Notes under the pieces: generated by a model | Told to the model about the DNA's origin: nothing | Database searches by the model: none | What the model saw: the letters and a program-made list of their open reading frames with translations, nothing else | From: Ferruginibacter paludis | Lineage (GTDB): Bacteria > Bacteroidota > Bacteroidia > Chitinophagales > Chitinophagaceae | Assembly (NCBI RefSeq): GCF_030409685.1 | Contig: NZ_JAUFQJ010000004.1 | Coordinates: forward strand, 806,001 to 870,000 | Reading direction: 5' to 3' | DNA length: 64,000 nt | Shown here: piece after piece, positions 34,373-43,447 of the stretch | Numbering within the stretch: position 1 is the stretch's first letter | Layout: the number at the start of each line of letters is the position of its first letter | Made by a program: the position numbers and the translations under genes

Positions 34373-35338
34373 ATGATACCAGACACAAAAAAAATAGTAC
34401 TTCTTTTACTTGTTTTGATCAGCACAAAATTAATTGCCCAAAACCGCCACGAAGATTTCAGAGTAGTGGATGAATATGTAAAATCGCTGGGCACGTTGGA
34501 TACACTCAATATGGGTACCATCAGCTATATTGTTACCAAAAAATTTCCTGATAATAAAGATAAGGCCAGGGCTATTTTTGACTGGATAGCCAATAACATT
34601 GCCTTTGATTACAAGTCGGCAAAAAAAAATGACAATGAGAAAAATATTGCCGAAGATGTGCTGAAATTCAGAAAAGCAACTTCAGCCGGTTATGCGGCCC
34701 TGTTTCAGGATATGTGCAGCGTGGCAAAAATCCGCTGCCTTACAGTAGATGGGTATTTAAGAAACAGTGTGGAGCAGTTTACAGATAAGCCGGAAACTTT
34801 TAACCATACCTGGAACGTGGTTCAATTGGGCACAAGTCCGGAATCGTGGTTTTATGTTGACCCGACTTTGGGCAGTGGTTATACGGATGATAGGCTAACA
34901 ACGTTTACAAAAGAATTTAACGACGCTTACTTTTTTGCAGATAAAACTATTTTTAATTACCAGCATTTACCAGACAATCATGCCTGGTTATTAGGCCCGG
35001 GAATAAAAAGCAAAAATGATTTTTTCTCGATGCCGTTAGTTAAAAATGCGGCGTACGAATTTGGTGTCGGCAGCTTTTCCCCCAACACTGGTTATATAAA
35101 AACCAGTACCAGTAAAACAGTACAATTCAGTTGCAGGCTGTCGGGTAATACAAATATCGATATTGTGGCCCTGGCTATTGGTGATGAGAAGAAAAAGAAA
35201 ATCAAGACGGTAGATTATACCATCAGCGATGGTGTATTACGCTTCGGTTATAAGTTCGCTGAAGAGATCACCTACCCTGTAACCGTATTAATCAATAACA
35301 AGCCAGTACTCGGATATTTTGTTGAAGCAAGTGAGTAG
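34373..35338 (+). CDS. Transglutaminase-like protein lacking the catalytic cysteine
   Basis: 321 residues with a signal peptide (to about 22, KLIAQ). A transglutaminase-like domain spans ~65-170: RAIFDWIANNIAFDY, then the nucleophile segment reads RKATSAGYAALF, with Ser104 where a Cys is normally found; His145 (FNHTWNVV) and Asp163 (WFYVDPTLG) of the triad remain. The C-terminal ~120 residues form a beta-rich domain. Without the Cys the protein may be a binding or structural module rather than an enzyme; Cys115 nearby is not in the usual position. The glycosidase-like gene follows 72 bases downstream. Confidence 0.85.
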   Translation: MIPDTKKIVLLLLVLISTKLIAQNRHEDFRVVDEYVKSLGTLDTLNMGTISYIVTKKFPDNKDKARAIFDWIANNIAFDYKSAKKNDNEKNIAEDVLKFRKATSAGYAALFQDMCSVAKIRCLTVDGYLRNSVEQFTDKPETFNHTWNVVQLGTSPESWFYVDPTLGSGYTDDRLTTFTKEFNDAYFFADKTIFNYQHLPDNHAWLLGPGIKSKNDFFSMPLVKNAAYEFGVGSFSPNTGYIKTSTSKTVQFSCRLSGNTNIDIVALAIGDEKKKKIKTVDYTISDGVLRFGYKFAEEITYPVTVLINNKPVLGYFVEASE

Positions 35339-35410
35339 AAACTGGATACTATATGCTTGGTTCACGAGACTGGATACCTGAGACTGAACGTCCAAACTAA
35401 CAATTATAAA

Positions 35411-37615
35411 ATGCTTAACTCTTTCCGTTTAATTTGCTTAGCTGTTACCATCCTTTGTTGTGAAATTGGCTTTGCTCAACACAAAGACATTATTACCTGG
35501 CCCGGCAAAAACGATATGCTGTCTGAATCAGACTGGTTAATAAAAGCTCCTGTTGTGAAGGCGGCGGTTTTTAGCAGTGCCGATAAAAGGAGCATTATAC
35601 TATACAACGGGCTGGTGAAAAGAACCTTCTTACTTTCCCCCAATTTGGTTTGCACTGACTATAAAAATATGGTCACAGGTCAGCAATTATTGCGGGCGGT
35701 ATTACCGGAAGCCATGGTGACTATTAATGGCACTGCGTACAACGTGGGCGGGTTAAGGGGCCAAAAGGAAAAAGCCTACCTGCTCAATGAGTGGCTGTCA
35801 ACCTATGCAAAAGGTGACGACGATTTCCAGTTTAGCAACTACACTATCAGTGAATTAAAACCCTTTGTAGAATGGAAACCAAACAACTGGTGGGCATACA
35901 ATAAAAAACAACCTTCCGGCAAAGTGCTCACTCTCTTTTTCAACAATCCGCAGGCTGCTGTTAAAAATGTAATGATAAAAGTAAACTATGCTATTTATGA
36001 TAACCTTCCTTTGATTTCAAAGTGGGTTGAAATTGAAAATACCGGAACAGCGCCGGTAATGATCGGTCGTGTGAAAAATGAACTGCTTGCGGCAGTGGAA
36101 GAAGAAAGCGCCGTAGTGGGCAGCCCGGATAAAATGAAAAAACAGCAAGGCTTGTACGTTGAAACAAATTATGCCTTCAACAATGCCATGCGATACGAAA
36201 TCAGTGACCAAACCCTCCATTGGAAAATTGATTCTACCTACACTTCGCAGGTAAATTATGATTATAATACACCCTGCATTTTAGAAGTGTATCCTGATAA
36301 AGTTGCTGGTATTGAATTATCGCCAGGCGCATCCTTTACATCCGTTCGCAGTTTTGAGTTATTGATGGACAGCTATGACCGGGAAAGAAGAGGATTAGCC
36401 GTAAGAAAAATGTACACCACTGTTGCTCCCTGGACGACAGCGAATCCTATTTTTATGCACCTCGTAAGCAAAAATGATCAAGAAGTAAAAAGGGCCGTTG
36501 ATCAATGCGCTGCTACAGGATACGAAGCCATCATACTTAGCTTCGGCAGCCATCTAAATATGGAAGATTCTTCGGCCTCTAACATTAAAAAGTGGCAAGC
36601 ACTTGCTGCATATGCACATCAAAAAAATATTAAAATTGGCGGCTATTCACTATTTAGTTCAAGACGCATTAGTGAAGAAGACGATGTAATCAACCCGGTT
36701 ACAGGTAAAACAGGCGGCGCCTTTTTTGGCAATGCACCTTGCTTCGGCAGCAAATGGGGACTGGCATACCGGGATAAAATAAAATATTTTTTTTCGCAAA
36801 CCGGCTTTGATATCTGGGAAAACGACGGCCCTTACCCGGGCGATGTTTGTGCCTCCACAACACATCCCGGCCATACCGGTTTAGATGACAGTCAATGGAA
36901 ACAAATGGCCATTCAAAAAGACTTATATCACTGGCTGAGTGAACAGGGGGTTTATATCAACGCCCCTGACTGGTATTTTTTAGATGGTACAAATAAAATT
37001 GCGGTAGGCTATCGTGAAGTAAATTTTTCTTTACCAAGAGAAAATCAAAAAATACTGAACCGCCAGAATATTTATGATGGCACCTGGGAAAAAACACCCT
37101 CTATGGGTTGGGGCTTTGTACCATTAACAAGGTACCAGGGTGGCGGGGAAGAGGCAGTACTAGAGCCATTAAGTGAACACCTGAAAGATTACAAACAATT
37201 AATGATGCAATACTATGGTGCCGGCGTGCAGGCTTGTTACCGCGGACCAAGATTGTATGATACTGATGCAACCAAACAAACAGTTGTCAATGTAATCAAC
37301 TGGTATAAAAAATACCGTGCTATTCTCAATGCGGATATCATTCACCTGCGCCGAGCAGACGGCCGGGATTGGGATGGCATACTGCATGTAAATCCTGCAT
37401 TAAAAACAAAAGGATTATTGATGTTATACAACCCATTAAAGGAAAAAATCAGAAGGACCATCCAGGTGCCATTATATTATACGGGCGCCACAGATACTGT
37501 GCTTATAAGCGAACAGGAAGGTAAAAAAATACAAAAGAAATTAGACCGGAAATATATGATTGAGCTGACGGTGACAATCGAACCGGAAAGCTATACCTGG
37601 TTTACAATTGAGTAA
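35411..37615 (+). CDS. Exported glycoside hydrolase-like protein (clan GH-D-like)
   Basis: 734-residue protein with a signal peptide (MLNSFRLICLAVTILCCEIG, cleavage near FAQ). Residues ~30-310 form a beta-sandwich domain like those before alpha-galactosidase barrels. A TIM-barrel-like region follows with GYEAIILSFGSHLNMEDSS, KIGGYSLFSSRR, GFDIWENDGPYP (the Asp in DGPYP or DIW is a candidate nucleophile) and YINAPDWYFLDG (candidate acid/base). The C-terminus is a small beta domain. Substrate and exact GH family not assigned by eye. Start 35411 is chosen because it gives a clean signal peptide. Confidence 0.75.
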   Translation: MLNSFRLICLAVTILCCEIGFAQHKDIITWPGKNDMLSESDWLIKAPVVKAAVFSSADKRSIILYNGLVKRTFLLSPNLVCTDYKNMVTGQQLLRAVLPEAMVTINGTAYNVGGLRGQKEKAYLLNEWLSTYAKGDDDFQFSNYTISELKPFVEWKPNNWWAYNKKQPSGKVLTLFFNNPQAAVKNVMIKVNYAIYDNLPLISKWVEIENTGTAPVMIGRVKNELLAAVEEESAVVGSPDKMKKQQGLYVETNYAFNNAMRYEISDQTLHWKIDSTYTSQVNYDYNTPCILEVYPDKVAGIELSPGASFTSVRSFELLMDSYDRERRGLAVRKMYTTVAPWTTANPIFMHLVSKNDQEVKRAVDQCAATGYEAIILSFGSHLNMEDSSASNIKKWQALAAYAHQKNIKIGGYSLFSSRRISEEDDVINPVTGKTGGAFFGNAPCFGSKWGLAYRDKIKYFFSQTGFDIWENDGPYPGDVCASTTHPGHTGLDDSQWKQMAIQKDLYHWLSEQGVYINAPDWYFLDGTNKIAVGYREVNFSLPRENQKILNRQNIYDGTWEKTPSMGWGFVPLTRYQGGGEEAVLEPLSEHLKDYKQLMMQYYGAGVQACYRGPRLYDTDATKQTVVNVINWYKKYRAILNADIIHLRRADGRDWDGILHVNPALKTKGLLMLYNPLKEKIRRTIQVPLYYTGATDTVLISEQEGKKIQKKLDRKYMIELTVTIEPESYTWFTIE

Positions 37616-37677
37616 TTCAGTAATCAATTTCTGTCAAAATAATTTGTTTAAAGCTGGCTTTTAGTAGAACAAGTTCA

Positions 37678-38157
37678 TCAATTCACCAGCGTTTTAATTT
37701 TAGCTTCCAGTTGGTCTTCAGCCAAATCTATCGCCACAATTTTACCTGTTTTATCGAGTAAAAAAGTATTGGGGATGGCGTTGACCCCGTATTTCTCTGC
37801 TGTTTTAGAATACCAGCCGGCTTTATCATTTACCTGTGTGTAGTTGATTTTATCCTGCTCAATTGCTTTTATCCAGTCACGCTTTTTGCTGTCGATAGAA
37901 ACACCAAAAACTTCAAAACCTTTTGCTTTGTATTTGTTATAAAGACTAATTACACTAGGTATAGAAGCTCTGCACGGACCACACCAGCTTGCCCAAAAAT
38001 CTATCAGTACCACTTTTCCCTTCAATGAAGATAAATGCACCGTGCTGTCTTTTAGTCCGGGTAAAGCAATTTCAGGCGCCATCTGTTCAACCTTTACCTG
38101 TGCCCTCGTGCCGGCGGAAACACCCAACATTATCATTAATAGAACAACATTTTTCAT
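37678..38157 (-). CDS. TlpA/ResA-like thioredoxin-fold protein, exported
   Basis: 159 residues. A signal peptide (1-19, GTRAQ) is followed by a thioredoxin fold with the active-site WASWCGPCRAS (two Cys as WCGPC), the TlpA insert and cis-proline segment NAIPNTFLLD. Likely a periplasmic thiol-disulfide reductase. It stands 63 bases from the convergent glycosidase-like gene. Confidence 0.93.
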   Translation of the reverse strand: MKNVVLLMIMLGVSAGTRAQVKVEQMAPEIALPGLKDSTVHLSSLKGKVVLIDFWASWCGPCRASIPSVISLYNKYKAKGFEVFGVSIDSKKRDWIKAIEQDKINYTQVNDKAGWYSKTAEKYGVNAIPNTFLLDKTGKIVAIDLAEDQLEAKIKTLVN

Positions 38158-38314
38158 TTGCAGCAGTCTTTTTTTCTGAATAAAGAGAGTATAAAATTTA
38201 ATATTTTTTTTATTGTAATTACCATACCATTGCTGGTTTTAATACAATACAAATATAGCGATCAGGGATTACAGTAAATCGTTAAAATGCTGGCTTACAA
38301 TATCCCGGTAAACA

Positions 38315-40354
38315 TCAATTCACAAAATTCCACTGTATGCCAAATCTTATCACCAAACCCGGGTAAGCATAATGAGGGGCCGCAAAATTATTTTTTGTAA
38401 ACCCGAACCCGTTTGAAAAATCCATGGTATTTAAATTCTCTGCCCGTATAAAAGCAGTAAAAGATTTTATTCTAAAATGCACGAAAGCGCTAATATCCGG
38501 CCTGTTCCTGATGGTAAAACTGGTATCGGGTACAAAGAACTGCCCCATAACCGGCGAGTAGTTATAAGCTTTGTATGGAGTGTAATACCTGAACTCCAAC
38601 CCTGTACTCAAATTAAGATTTTTAAAAAATAAGCCTTCGTATGCCAGGCGGTTACGCGTAAAAATCAGCGGCACCTTTACCGGTGCTGCGGCATCCGTTT
38701 GCTGCAATGTGGCTTCCGCATACAGATTCCATCGTTTGGTTAATTTTATTTTCTTTGCCGCACTTAACTGCAGCAAATTAATCACCTTACTATATTGCGC
38801 AGTTTTATAAAATCCTGTAAAATAAGCGTAGTTGGTAATTAAATAATTAGCGGCGGATAAACTTACAAAAGGGTTGTCTGCGTTAGCTTTTAAGCTAATG
38901 ACATTTTCTTTTTTATAGCCACCGGCATTGCCGAAATTGAAAGAAGAGAGCGTGTTAAAAATAAAAGAAGGCGTTCGGTTTACATTGCTGAAAGCCAGCC
39001 GCACATTTCCCCATTTTTTGTTCAGGTATCTTGCCAGCGAAGCATTGATACTGTAATCACCGGAATTCAGTCCGGCCATATACAATTCTCCATTGGCCAG
39101 TATATCCCACAACCGGTTACGGGTTTTATTGCGGTACTCGCCATGTAACGTAATATTGTAAAAATTGTGGGTGCCTGTTGCAAAAGTGCCTTTGATGTTT
39201 TCAATGCGGGCGCCTGCCATTAAATACTGTGCAACGTTTTTTGTATCAGGATAAGTGATAATAGAAAAATCATTCGATACTACTTTCCATTTATCTGTAA
39301 CTACCAGGCTATCCTTTCGAGTTGAAGTGGAAGTATCCACCATCATAGTGGTATCGTAATAGTTTACGTAATAGCTGGTGTCAGCAGATATCAAATCCCT
39401 GAATTGGTAATTATAACTGCTGTAATTTAACGTGTGTTGAAAACGCAGCTTTGAATAAAATAAATATTCAGTGGTGCTGTCGTTGATGGCAATGGAATCT
39501 TTTTTGCCCAGGTCGTATGATTGTCTTAAAAAGAAGGTAAAATCTTTATATACATTACCTGTTGTAACAGTTGTGTTGAAAGGATTGAAAGAAGAATTAT
39601 TGCCACCGAGATTTACCGGTATGGCAAATAGTTTAAAGGTTTTATCTACTAGCAGACTGTCGTTTTTAATACCGCCGCTTTCCGAACTTTTCAGCACGTT
39701 GCCCATCAGCATAAAATAGCCTCCGTATCTTTTTCGCTTACCCTGGTAGTTACTAAAAAGCCGGTAACTTTTATGGTTGGTATTTTGAGAAGAAAAATAG
39801 CCCGGCGCACTGATCAATCTATATTCTAAACCAAAATTTAAATTGGGTTTGGGGTTCTGGGTATGGATAATACTTACCACCTGTTCCTTGCCCGAACCCA
39901 GTTCATAATTCATCCGGGTATAGGGCTTGGTAGTTTTAAAAAAGCGACTGTTTTCTAATGTGTATTTGTAAGCATCAAATGCATGGAACCCTGCATCCCA
40001 CCCTGCTTTTGCATGAGGCGCATAAATAAGTGAATAGCCGGCGTTGCCATTGTTACCCAGGTATTGTTCGGTAGCAGGTATAGAAAAATATTTATAAAAA
40101 TCGTTGAGGTTGGTGTCAATGCGGATGTTGCGGATAGAATCAAGGTATTTGAAAGTAACCGTGATGGTATCTTTTAAGTCATCTCTATGCTCAAAACCTA
40201 AACCCAAACTATCACTTTTGCTGCCGCCTTTGCTGCTGCTTCCGCCTTTGCCCATTCCACCGGCGGCACCTCTAAGCGTTTGCAGGCCCCGTTGCGCAAC
40301 ACCTGCTTGAAAAAACCCCAGCAGCAATAAAGAAAATACTATTTTATACATCAT
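38315..40354 (-). CDS. Putative porin, large outer-membrane beta-barrel
   Basis: 679 residues with a signal peptide (1-20, AGVAQ) and, after a Gly/Ser/Lys-rich linker (GGMGKGGSSSKGGSKSD), a long series of alternating strands through to the C-terminal YPGLVIRFGIQWNFVN ending in an aromatic-rich strand. This matches the Bacteroidota 'putative porin' family, one per genome or few. Typical segments include NLNFGLEYRLISAPGYFSSQ and RRLWDILANGELYMAG-like strands. Probably a non-specific or nutrient channel. A -7 element lies two bases from its start codon region. Confidence 0.87.
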   Translation of the reverse strand: MMYKIVFSLLLLGFFQAGVAQRGLQTLRGAAGGMGKGGSSSKGGSKSDSLGLGFEHRDDLKDTITVTFKYLDSIRNIRIDTNLNDFYKYFSIPATEQYLGNNGNAGYSLIYAPHAKAGWDAGFHAFDAYKYTLENSRFFKTTKPYTRMNYELGSGKEQVVSIIHTQNPKPNLNFGLEYRLISAPGYFSSQNTNHKSYRLFSNYQGKRKRYGGYFMLMGNVLKSSESGGIKNDSLLVDKTFKLFAIPVNLGGNNSSFNPFNTTVTTGNVYKDFTFFLRQSYDLGKKDSIAINDSTTEYLFYSKLRFQHTLNYSSYNYQFRDLISADTSYYVNYYDTTMMVDTSTSTRKDSLVVTDKWKVVSNDFSIITYPDTKNVAQYLMAGARIENIKGTFATGTHNFYNITLHGEYRNKTRNRLWDILANGELYMAGLNSGDYSINASLARYLNKKWGNVRLAFSNVNRTPSFIFNTLSSFNFGNAGGYKKENVISLKANADNPFVSLSAANYLITNYAYFTGFYKTAQYSKVINLLQLSAAKKIKLTKRWNLYAEATLQQTDAAAPVKVPLIFTRNRLAYEGLFFKNLNLSTGLEFRYYTPYKAYNYSPVMGQFFVPDTSFTIRNRPDISAFVHFRIKSFTAFIRAENLNTMDFSNGFGFTKNNFAAPHYAYPGLVIRFGIQWNFVN

Positions 40355-40355
40355 T

Positions 40356-40363
40356 CAAAATTA
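40356..40363 (-). promoter_or_regulatory. -7 element directly upstream of the porin gene
   Basis: TAATTTTG on the minus strand ends two bases before ATGATG (porin start). As with kdsA, use of this element would give a leaderless or nearly leaderless message. Confidence 0.3.
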
Positions 40364-40431
40364 TTCAACACCGGCAATATGTAATGCGGCTCCAAAACCA
40401 AACCAGCCGGTAAAATTTTGCTGCAATATGC

Positions 40432-41244
40432 TTACAAGCTGGCGACCAATTCCTTAAAAATATGTGTCAGCTTTGGCTCAGCTTCCCTGGCTGCCTGCAA
40501 CACTTCTGCATGCGTAATTATATTTTCTTCTTCCCTTATGCCAAGATCGGTTATTACACTCATTCCAAAAACATCCAGGCCCATATGTACAGCGGCAATT
40601 ACTTCCTGCACCGTACTCATGCCAACCGCATCACCTCCTATAATATGCAGTAATTTATATTCAGCCCTTGTTTCAAATGTTGGTCCTGTAACACCGCAAT
40701 AAACGCCTTCTTTAACATCCAGATTTTCTTTGGCGGCAATTGCTTTTACCTGGCTGATTAAACGCTTGCTGTAAGGTTCACTCATATCGGGAAACCGGGG
40801 TCCCATCACCTCTTCATTTTTCCCGATCAAAGGATTAATAACAAAAAGACTAACATGATCTTTAATAATCATCAGATCACCCACCTTATAATCCAGGTTC
40901 ATACCACCCGCAGCATTGCTTATGAGCAGGGTGCTGATACCTAAAAACTTCATTACCCTGATTGGAAAAACAACTTCCTGTGGGGTATATCCTTCATAAC
41001 AATGAAAACGTCCCATCATAGCCACCACTTTTTTTCCTGCCAGTTCGCCAAATATTAATTTGCCATCATGGCCTTCTACCGTACTTACGGGAAAATGCGG
41101 GATATCCCTGTAGGCAATTTCTGCTTCTATTTTCATTTCTCCTGTAAAACTACCTAACCCGCTTCCCAGTACAATACCGGCGATGGGCTTGCTTTTATAA
41201 CGGCTTTGGATATACGCAACTGCCGCATTTATTGTTGTAATCAT
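40432..41244 (-). CDS. Purine-nucleoside phosphorylase
   Basis: Class I (trimeric, PNP/punA-like) purine nucleoside phosphorylase, 270 residues. Motifs: GIVLGSGLGSF (phosphate-binding Ser), MGRFHCYEGYTPQEV, STLLISNAAGGMN with the purine-site Asn, and DAVGMSTVQEVIAA. It phosphorolyses purine nucleosides for salvage. The start is at ATG 41244, with a T-rich upstream region; the porin gene follows 77 bases later on the same strand, too far apart in function to be an obvious operon. Confidence 0.95.
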   Translation of the reverse strand: MITTINAAVAYIQSRYKSKPIAGIVLGSGLGSFTGEMKIEAEIAYRDIPHFPVSTVEGHDGKLIFGELAGKKVVAMMGRFHCYEGYTPQEVVFPIRVMKFLGISTLLISNAAGGMNLDYKVGDLMIIKDHVSLFVINPLIGKNEEVMGPRFPDMSEPYSKRLISQVKAIAAKENLDVKEGVYCGVTGPTFETRAEYKLLHIIGGDAVGMSTVQEVIAAVHMGLDVFGMSVITDLGIREEENIITHAEVLQAAREAEPKLTHIFKELVASL

Positions 41245-41571
41245 TTTGCTTGCTTGTTTAGTAGTAAGAGCTGTTTATATCCACCATTTTAGGCTGCACC
41301 GCACCATCAAAATGGTTTTGCAAAGAAAGGAAACTAAAAGCAAGGTTGAATTAAAAAAATGGTAAAAAGAAATACCCGTGCTTTCTTCCCCAGGGGCGGG
41401 GAAATGGAGAATGCTAAACGCAGTTTTTGAGCGTTTGACAATTAAAAACTTTCTTATAGTGAATAATCCATTTTTACGCTGCAGTCAAGTGACGAATAAG
41501 CCACTTTTCTATGACTCTCCTGCAGGAGGATCAGGGTTAAATTATATCCTGCTTATTTCCCCTTCCCTTCT
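41245..41571. other. Intergenic region with palindromic-repeat-like relics
   Basis: No gene is supported. Notable pieces are TTCCCCAGGGGCGGGGA at 41387-41403, AAACGC...GCGTTT around 41415-41436 and the exact 12-base palindrome CTCCTGCAGGAG at 41517-41528. They resemble degenerate copies of dispersed palindromic repeats common between genes in Bacteroidota; this is inference, as no second copy lies in the window. Confidence 0.3.
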
Positions 41572-41579
41572 TATCTTCG
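41572..41579 (+). promoter_or_regulatory. -7-like element of sucC
   Basis: TATCTTCG (one mismatch to TAnnTTTG) followed by C, about 18 bases before ATG 41598. Confidence 0.35.
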
Positions 41580-41597
41580 CAAAAAATTTCTCCAAAC

Positions 41598-42809
41598 ATG
41601 AACCTTCACGAATACCAGGCTAAAGAGCTGCTTAAAAAATTCAATGTTCCAGTGCAGGAAGGCATTGCCTGCAATACACCTGCCGAGGCAGAAGAAGCAT
41701 ACCGCCAGATACATACCCTATACGATAGTAAGTTTGCTGTAGTGAAGGCGCAGATACATGCTGGTGGCCGTGGTAAGGGTACCATCCGTGGTAAAGAGCA
41801 GCGTGGAGTTGCGGTAGGTAAGAATGCCGAAGCAGTCAAAGAAATAGCACAAAATTTAATAGGCGGTACATTGGTAACCATCCAGACAGGCCCTGCCGGT
41901 AAACTGGTTAACAAAGTACTGGTAGCGCAGGATGTTTATTATGACGGTCCTAATCCTACTAAAGAATTTTACCTGTCTATTTTAATGGACCGGTCAAAAG
42001 GCCAGAATGTAATTATGTACAGCACCGAAGGCGGTATGAACATTGAAGATGTGGCACACAACACACCTGATAAAATATACAAAGAATGGGTAAACCCAAG
42101 TGGTTTGCTGCAGGCTTTCCAGGCTCGCAAGATTGCTTTTAATCTTGGCCTTAGTGGTAATGCTTTTAAAAACTGCGTGAAATTTGTGACCAATTTATAC
42201 AACGCTTATGTTGGTTTGGATTGCAGCATGCTCGAAATAAATCCATTGTTCAAAACAAGTGATGATAAAATAATCGCCGTGGATTGTAAAATGGACGTAG
42301 ACGATAACTCTTTGATGCGGCATGCAGATGTAGCTGGCTTAAGGGATATTAGTGAGGAAGATCCTACAGAAGTAGAAGCTGGAAAATTCAACCTGAATTT
42401 TGTAAAGCTGGATGGTAACGTAGGCTGTATGGTAAATGGCGCTGGCCTTGCCATGGCAACTATGGATATGATTAAATTAAGTGGTGGTGAACCTGCCAAC
42501 TTTTTGGACGTAGGCGGTACTGCGAATGCACAAACAGTAGAGGCCGGCTTTCGCATTATTTTAAAAGATCCAAAAGTAAAAGCAATCCTCATCAATATTT
42601 TTGGTGGTATCGTTCGTTGTGACCGTGTTGCACAAGGTGTAATTGATGCCTACCAGTCAATTGGCAATATTGATATTCCAATCATTGTACGTTTACAGGG
42701 TACCAATGCTGATGTAGCAAAAACATTAATTGACGAAAGCGGGCTGAAAGTTCAAAGTGCCATTCTTTTAAGTGAGGCCGCAGCGCTGGTGAATAAAGCG
42801 GTGGCTTAA
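41598..42809 (+). CDS. sucC: ADP-forming succinate--CoA ligase subunit beta
   Basis: TCA-cycle enzyme subunit, 403 residues. ATP-grasp N-terminal domain begins MNLHEYQAKELLKKFNVPV; KAQIHAGGRGK is the nucleotide-binding loop; DCSMLEINPL supplies the metal site. The C-terminal ligase domain has FLDVGGTANAQTV and NIFGGIVRCDRVAQG. The alpha subunit (sucD) is not adjacent, which is usual in this phylum. A short -7-like promoter and a strong terminator enclose it as a single gene. Confidence 0.97.
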   Translation: MNLHEYQAKELLKKFNVPVQEGIACNTPAEAEEAYRQIHTLYDSKFAVVKAQIHAGGRGKGTIRGKEQRGVAVGKNAEAVKEIAQNLIGGTLVTIQTGPAGKLVNKVLVAQDVYYDGPNPTKEFYLSILMDRSKGQNVIMYSTEGGMNIEDVAHNTPDKIYKEWVNPSGLLQAFQARKIAFNLGLSGNAFKNCVKFVTNLYNAYVGLDCSMLEINPLFKTSDDKIIAVDCKMDVDDNSLMRHADVAGLRDISEEDPTEVEAGKFNLNFVKLDGNVGCMVNGAGLAMATMDMIKLSGGEPANFLDVGGTANAQTVEAGFRIILKDPKVKAILINIFGGIVRCDRVAQGVIDAYQSIGNIDIPIIVRLQGTNADVAKTLIDESGLKVQSAILLSEAAALVNKAVA

Positions 42810-42904
42810 TTTTTCGATGTCTGATTTTTTGATGTCTGATTTCTTTCAACTTGAGTGGAATGCCTTGACTTAATACAGCCGTCGATTCAAAATAGATTAA
42901 AAAG

Positions 42905-42932
42905 AATGTCCCATTTTAAGTGGGACATTTTT
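42905..42932 (+). terminator. Intrinsic terminator after sucC
   Basis: 9-bp stem AATGTCCCA / TGGGACATT with a TTTTAAG loop and T run. Upstream of it, GATGTCTGATTT occurs twice near 42816-42841 as a short direct repeat. Confidence 0.8.
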
Positions 42933-42977
42933 CGTTTAAATATTTGTGTCTTAAGGTTCGCATTGTCAACACTCTAA

Positions 42978-43008
42978 ATTCACCATTCACTATTCACCAC
43001 TCACTATT
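42978..43008. repeat. Imperfect short tandem repeat of ATTCAC-type units
   Basis: About five units of ATTCACC/ATTCACT/ACTCACT run from 42978 to 43008, just past the end of the cytochrome gene. No further copies elsewhere in the window. Confidence 0.5.
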
Positions 43009-43441
43009 TAACCACTTTCGCCCTTGTTATCTTCACATCCATGGCAGTTACTGCAGGCTTTTTATTTCCAAAACTGTTGCGCACAAAGGTGAGTACGTCT
43101 GCCACCTGTTTATCGGTGAGGTAATTAAAAGAAGGCATTACGTTGTTGTATCTTTCTCCATTGATTTCTACCTGGCCCATCCCATTCAGTACGGTTGTTA
43201 TCAGCCTGGGTTTAGGCCCGTTTATAAAAGCAGTTTTAATTAAAGGTGGATTCAGGTTTTCAACGCCACCTCCATCGGGTAAATGACAGGATACACAAAA
43301 TTGCGTATACACTGCTTCTCCGGCCGTTATTGATGCCTTAAGACCTGCTACCGGCGATTTGGTAACCGGCTTCTTTTGCTGGGCAAAACCTGCTGTTGCA
43401 AGCAGTAATTGTATGCCGGCGAGTACTATTTTTGTACGCAT
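43004..43441 (-). CDS. Cytochrome c, class I type, exported
   Basis: 145 residues with a signal peptide (1-21, AGFAQ). One heme motif CVSCH (about residues 50-54) and the likely axial Met in NNVMPSFNYL. It starts 6 bases after the upstream PQQ-type dehydrogenase gene, so it is the probable electron acceptor of that enzyme. Confidence 0.93.
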   Translation of the reverse strand: MRTKIVLAGIQLLLATAGFAQQKKPVTKSPVAGLKASITAGEAVYTQFCVSCHLPDGGGVENLNPPLIKTAFINGPKPRLITTVLNGMGQVEINGERYNNVMPSFNYLTDKQVADVLTFVRNSFGNKKPAVTAMDVKITRAKVVK

Positions 43442-43447
43442 ATTTCT

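Noticed and set aside
42978..43008. Possible CRISPR array in ATTCAC repeats
   Set aside because: Units are only 6-8 bases, lack spacers and have no cas genes nearby; it is a simple repeat.
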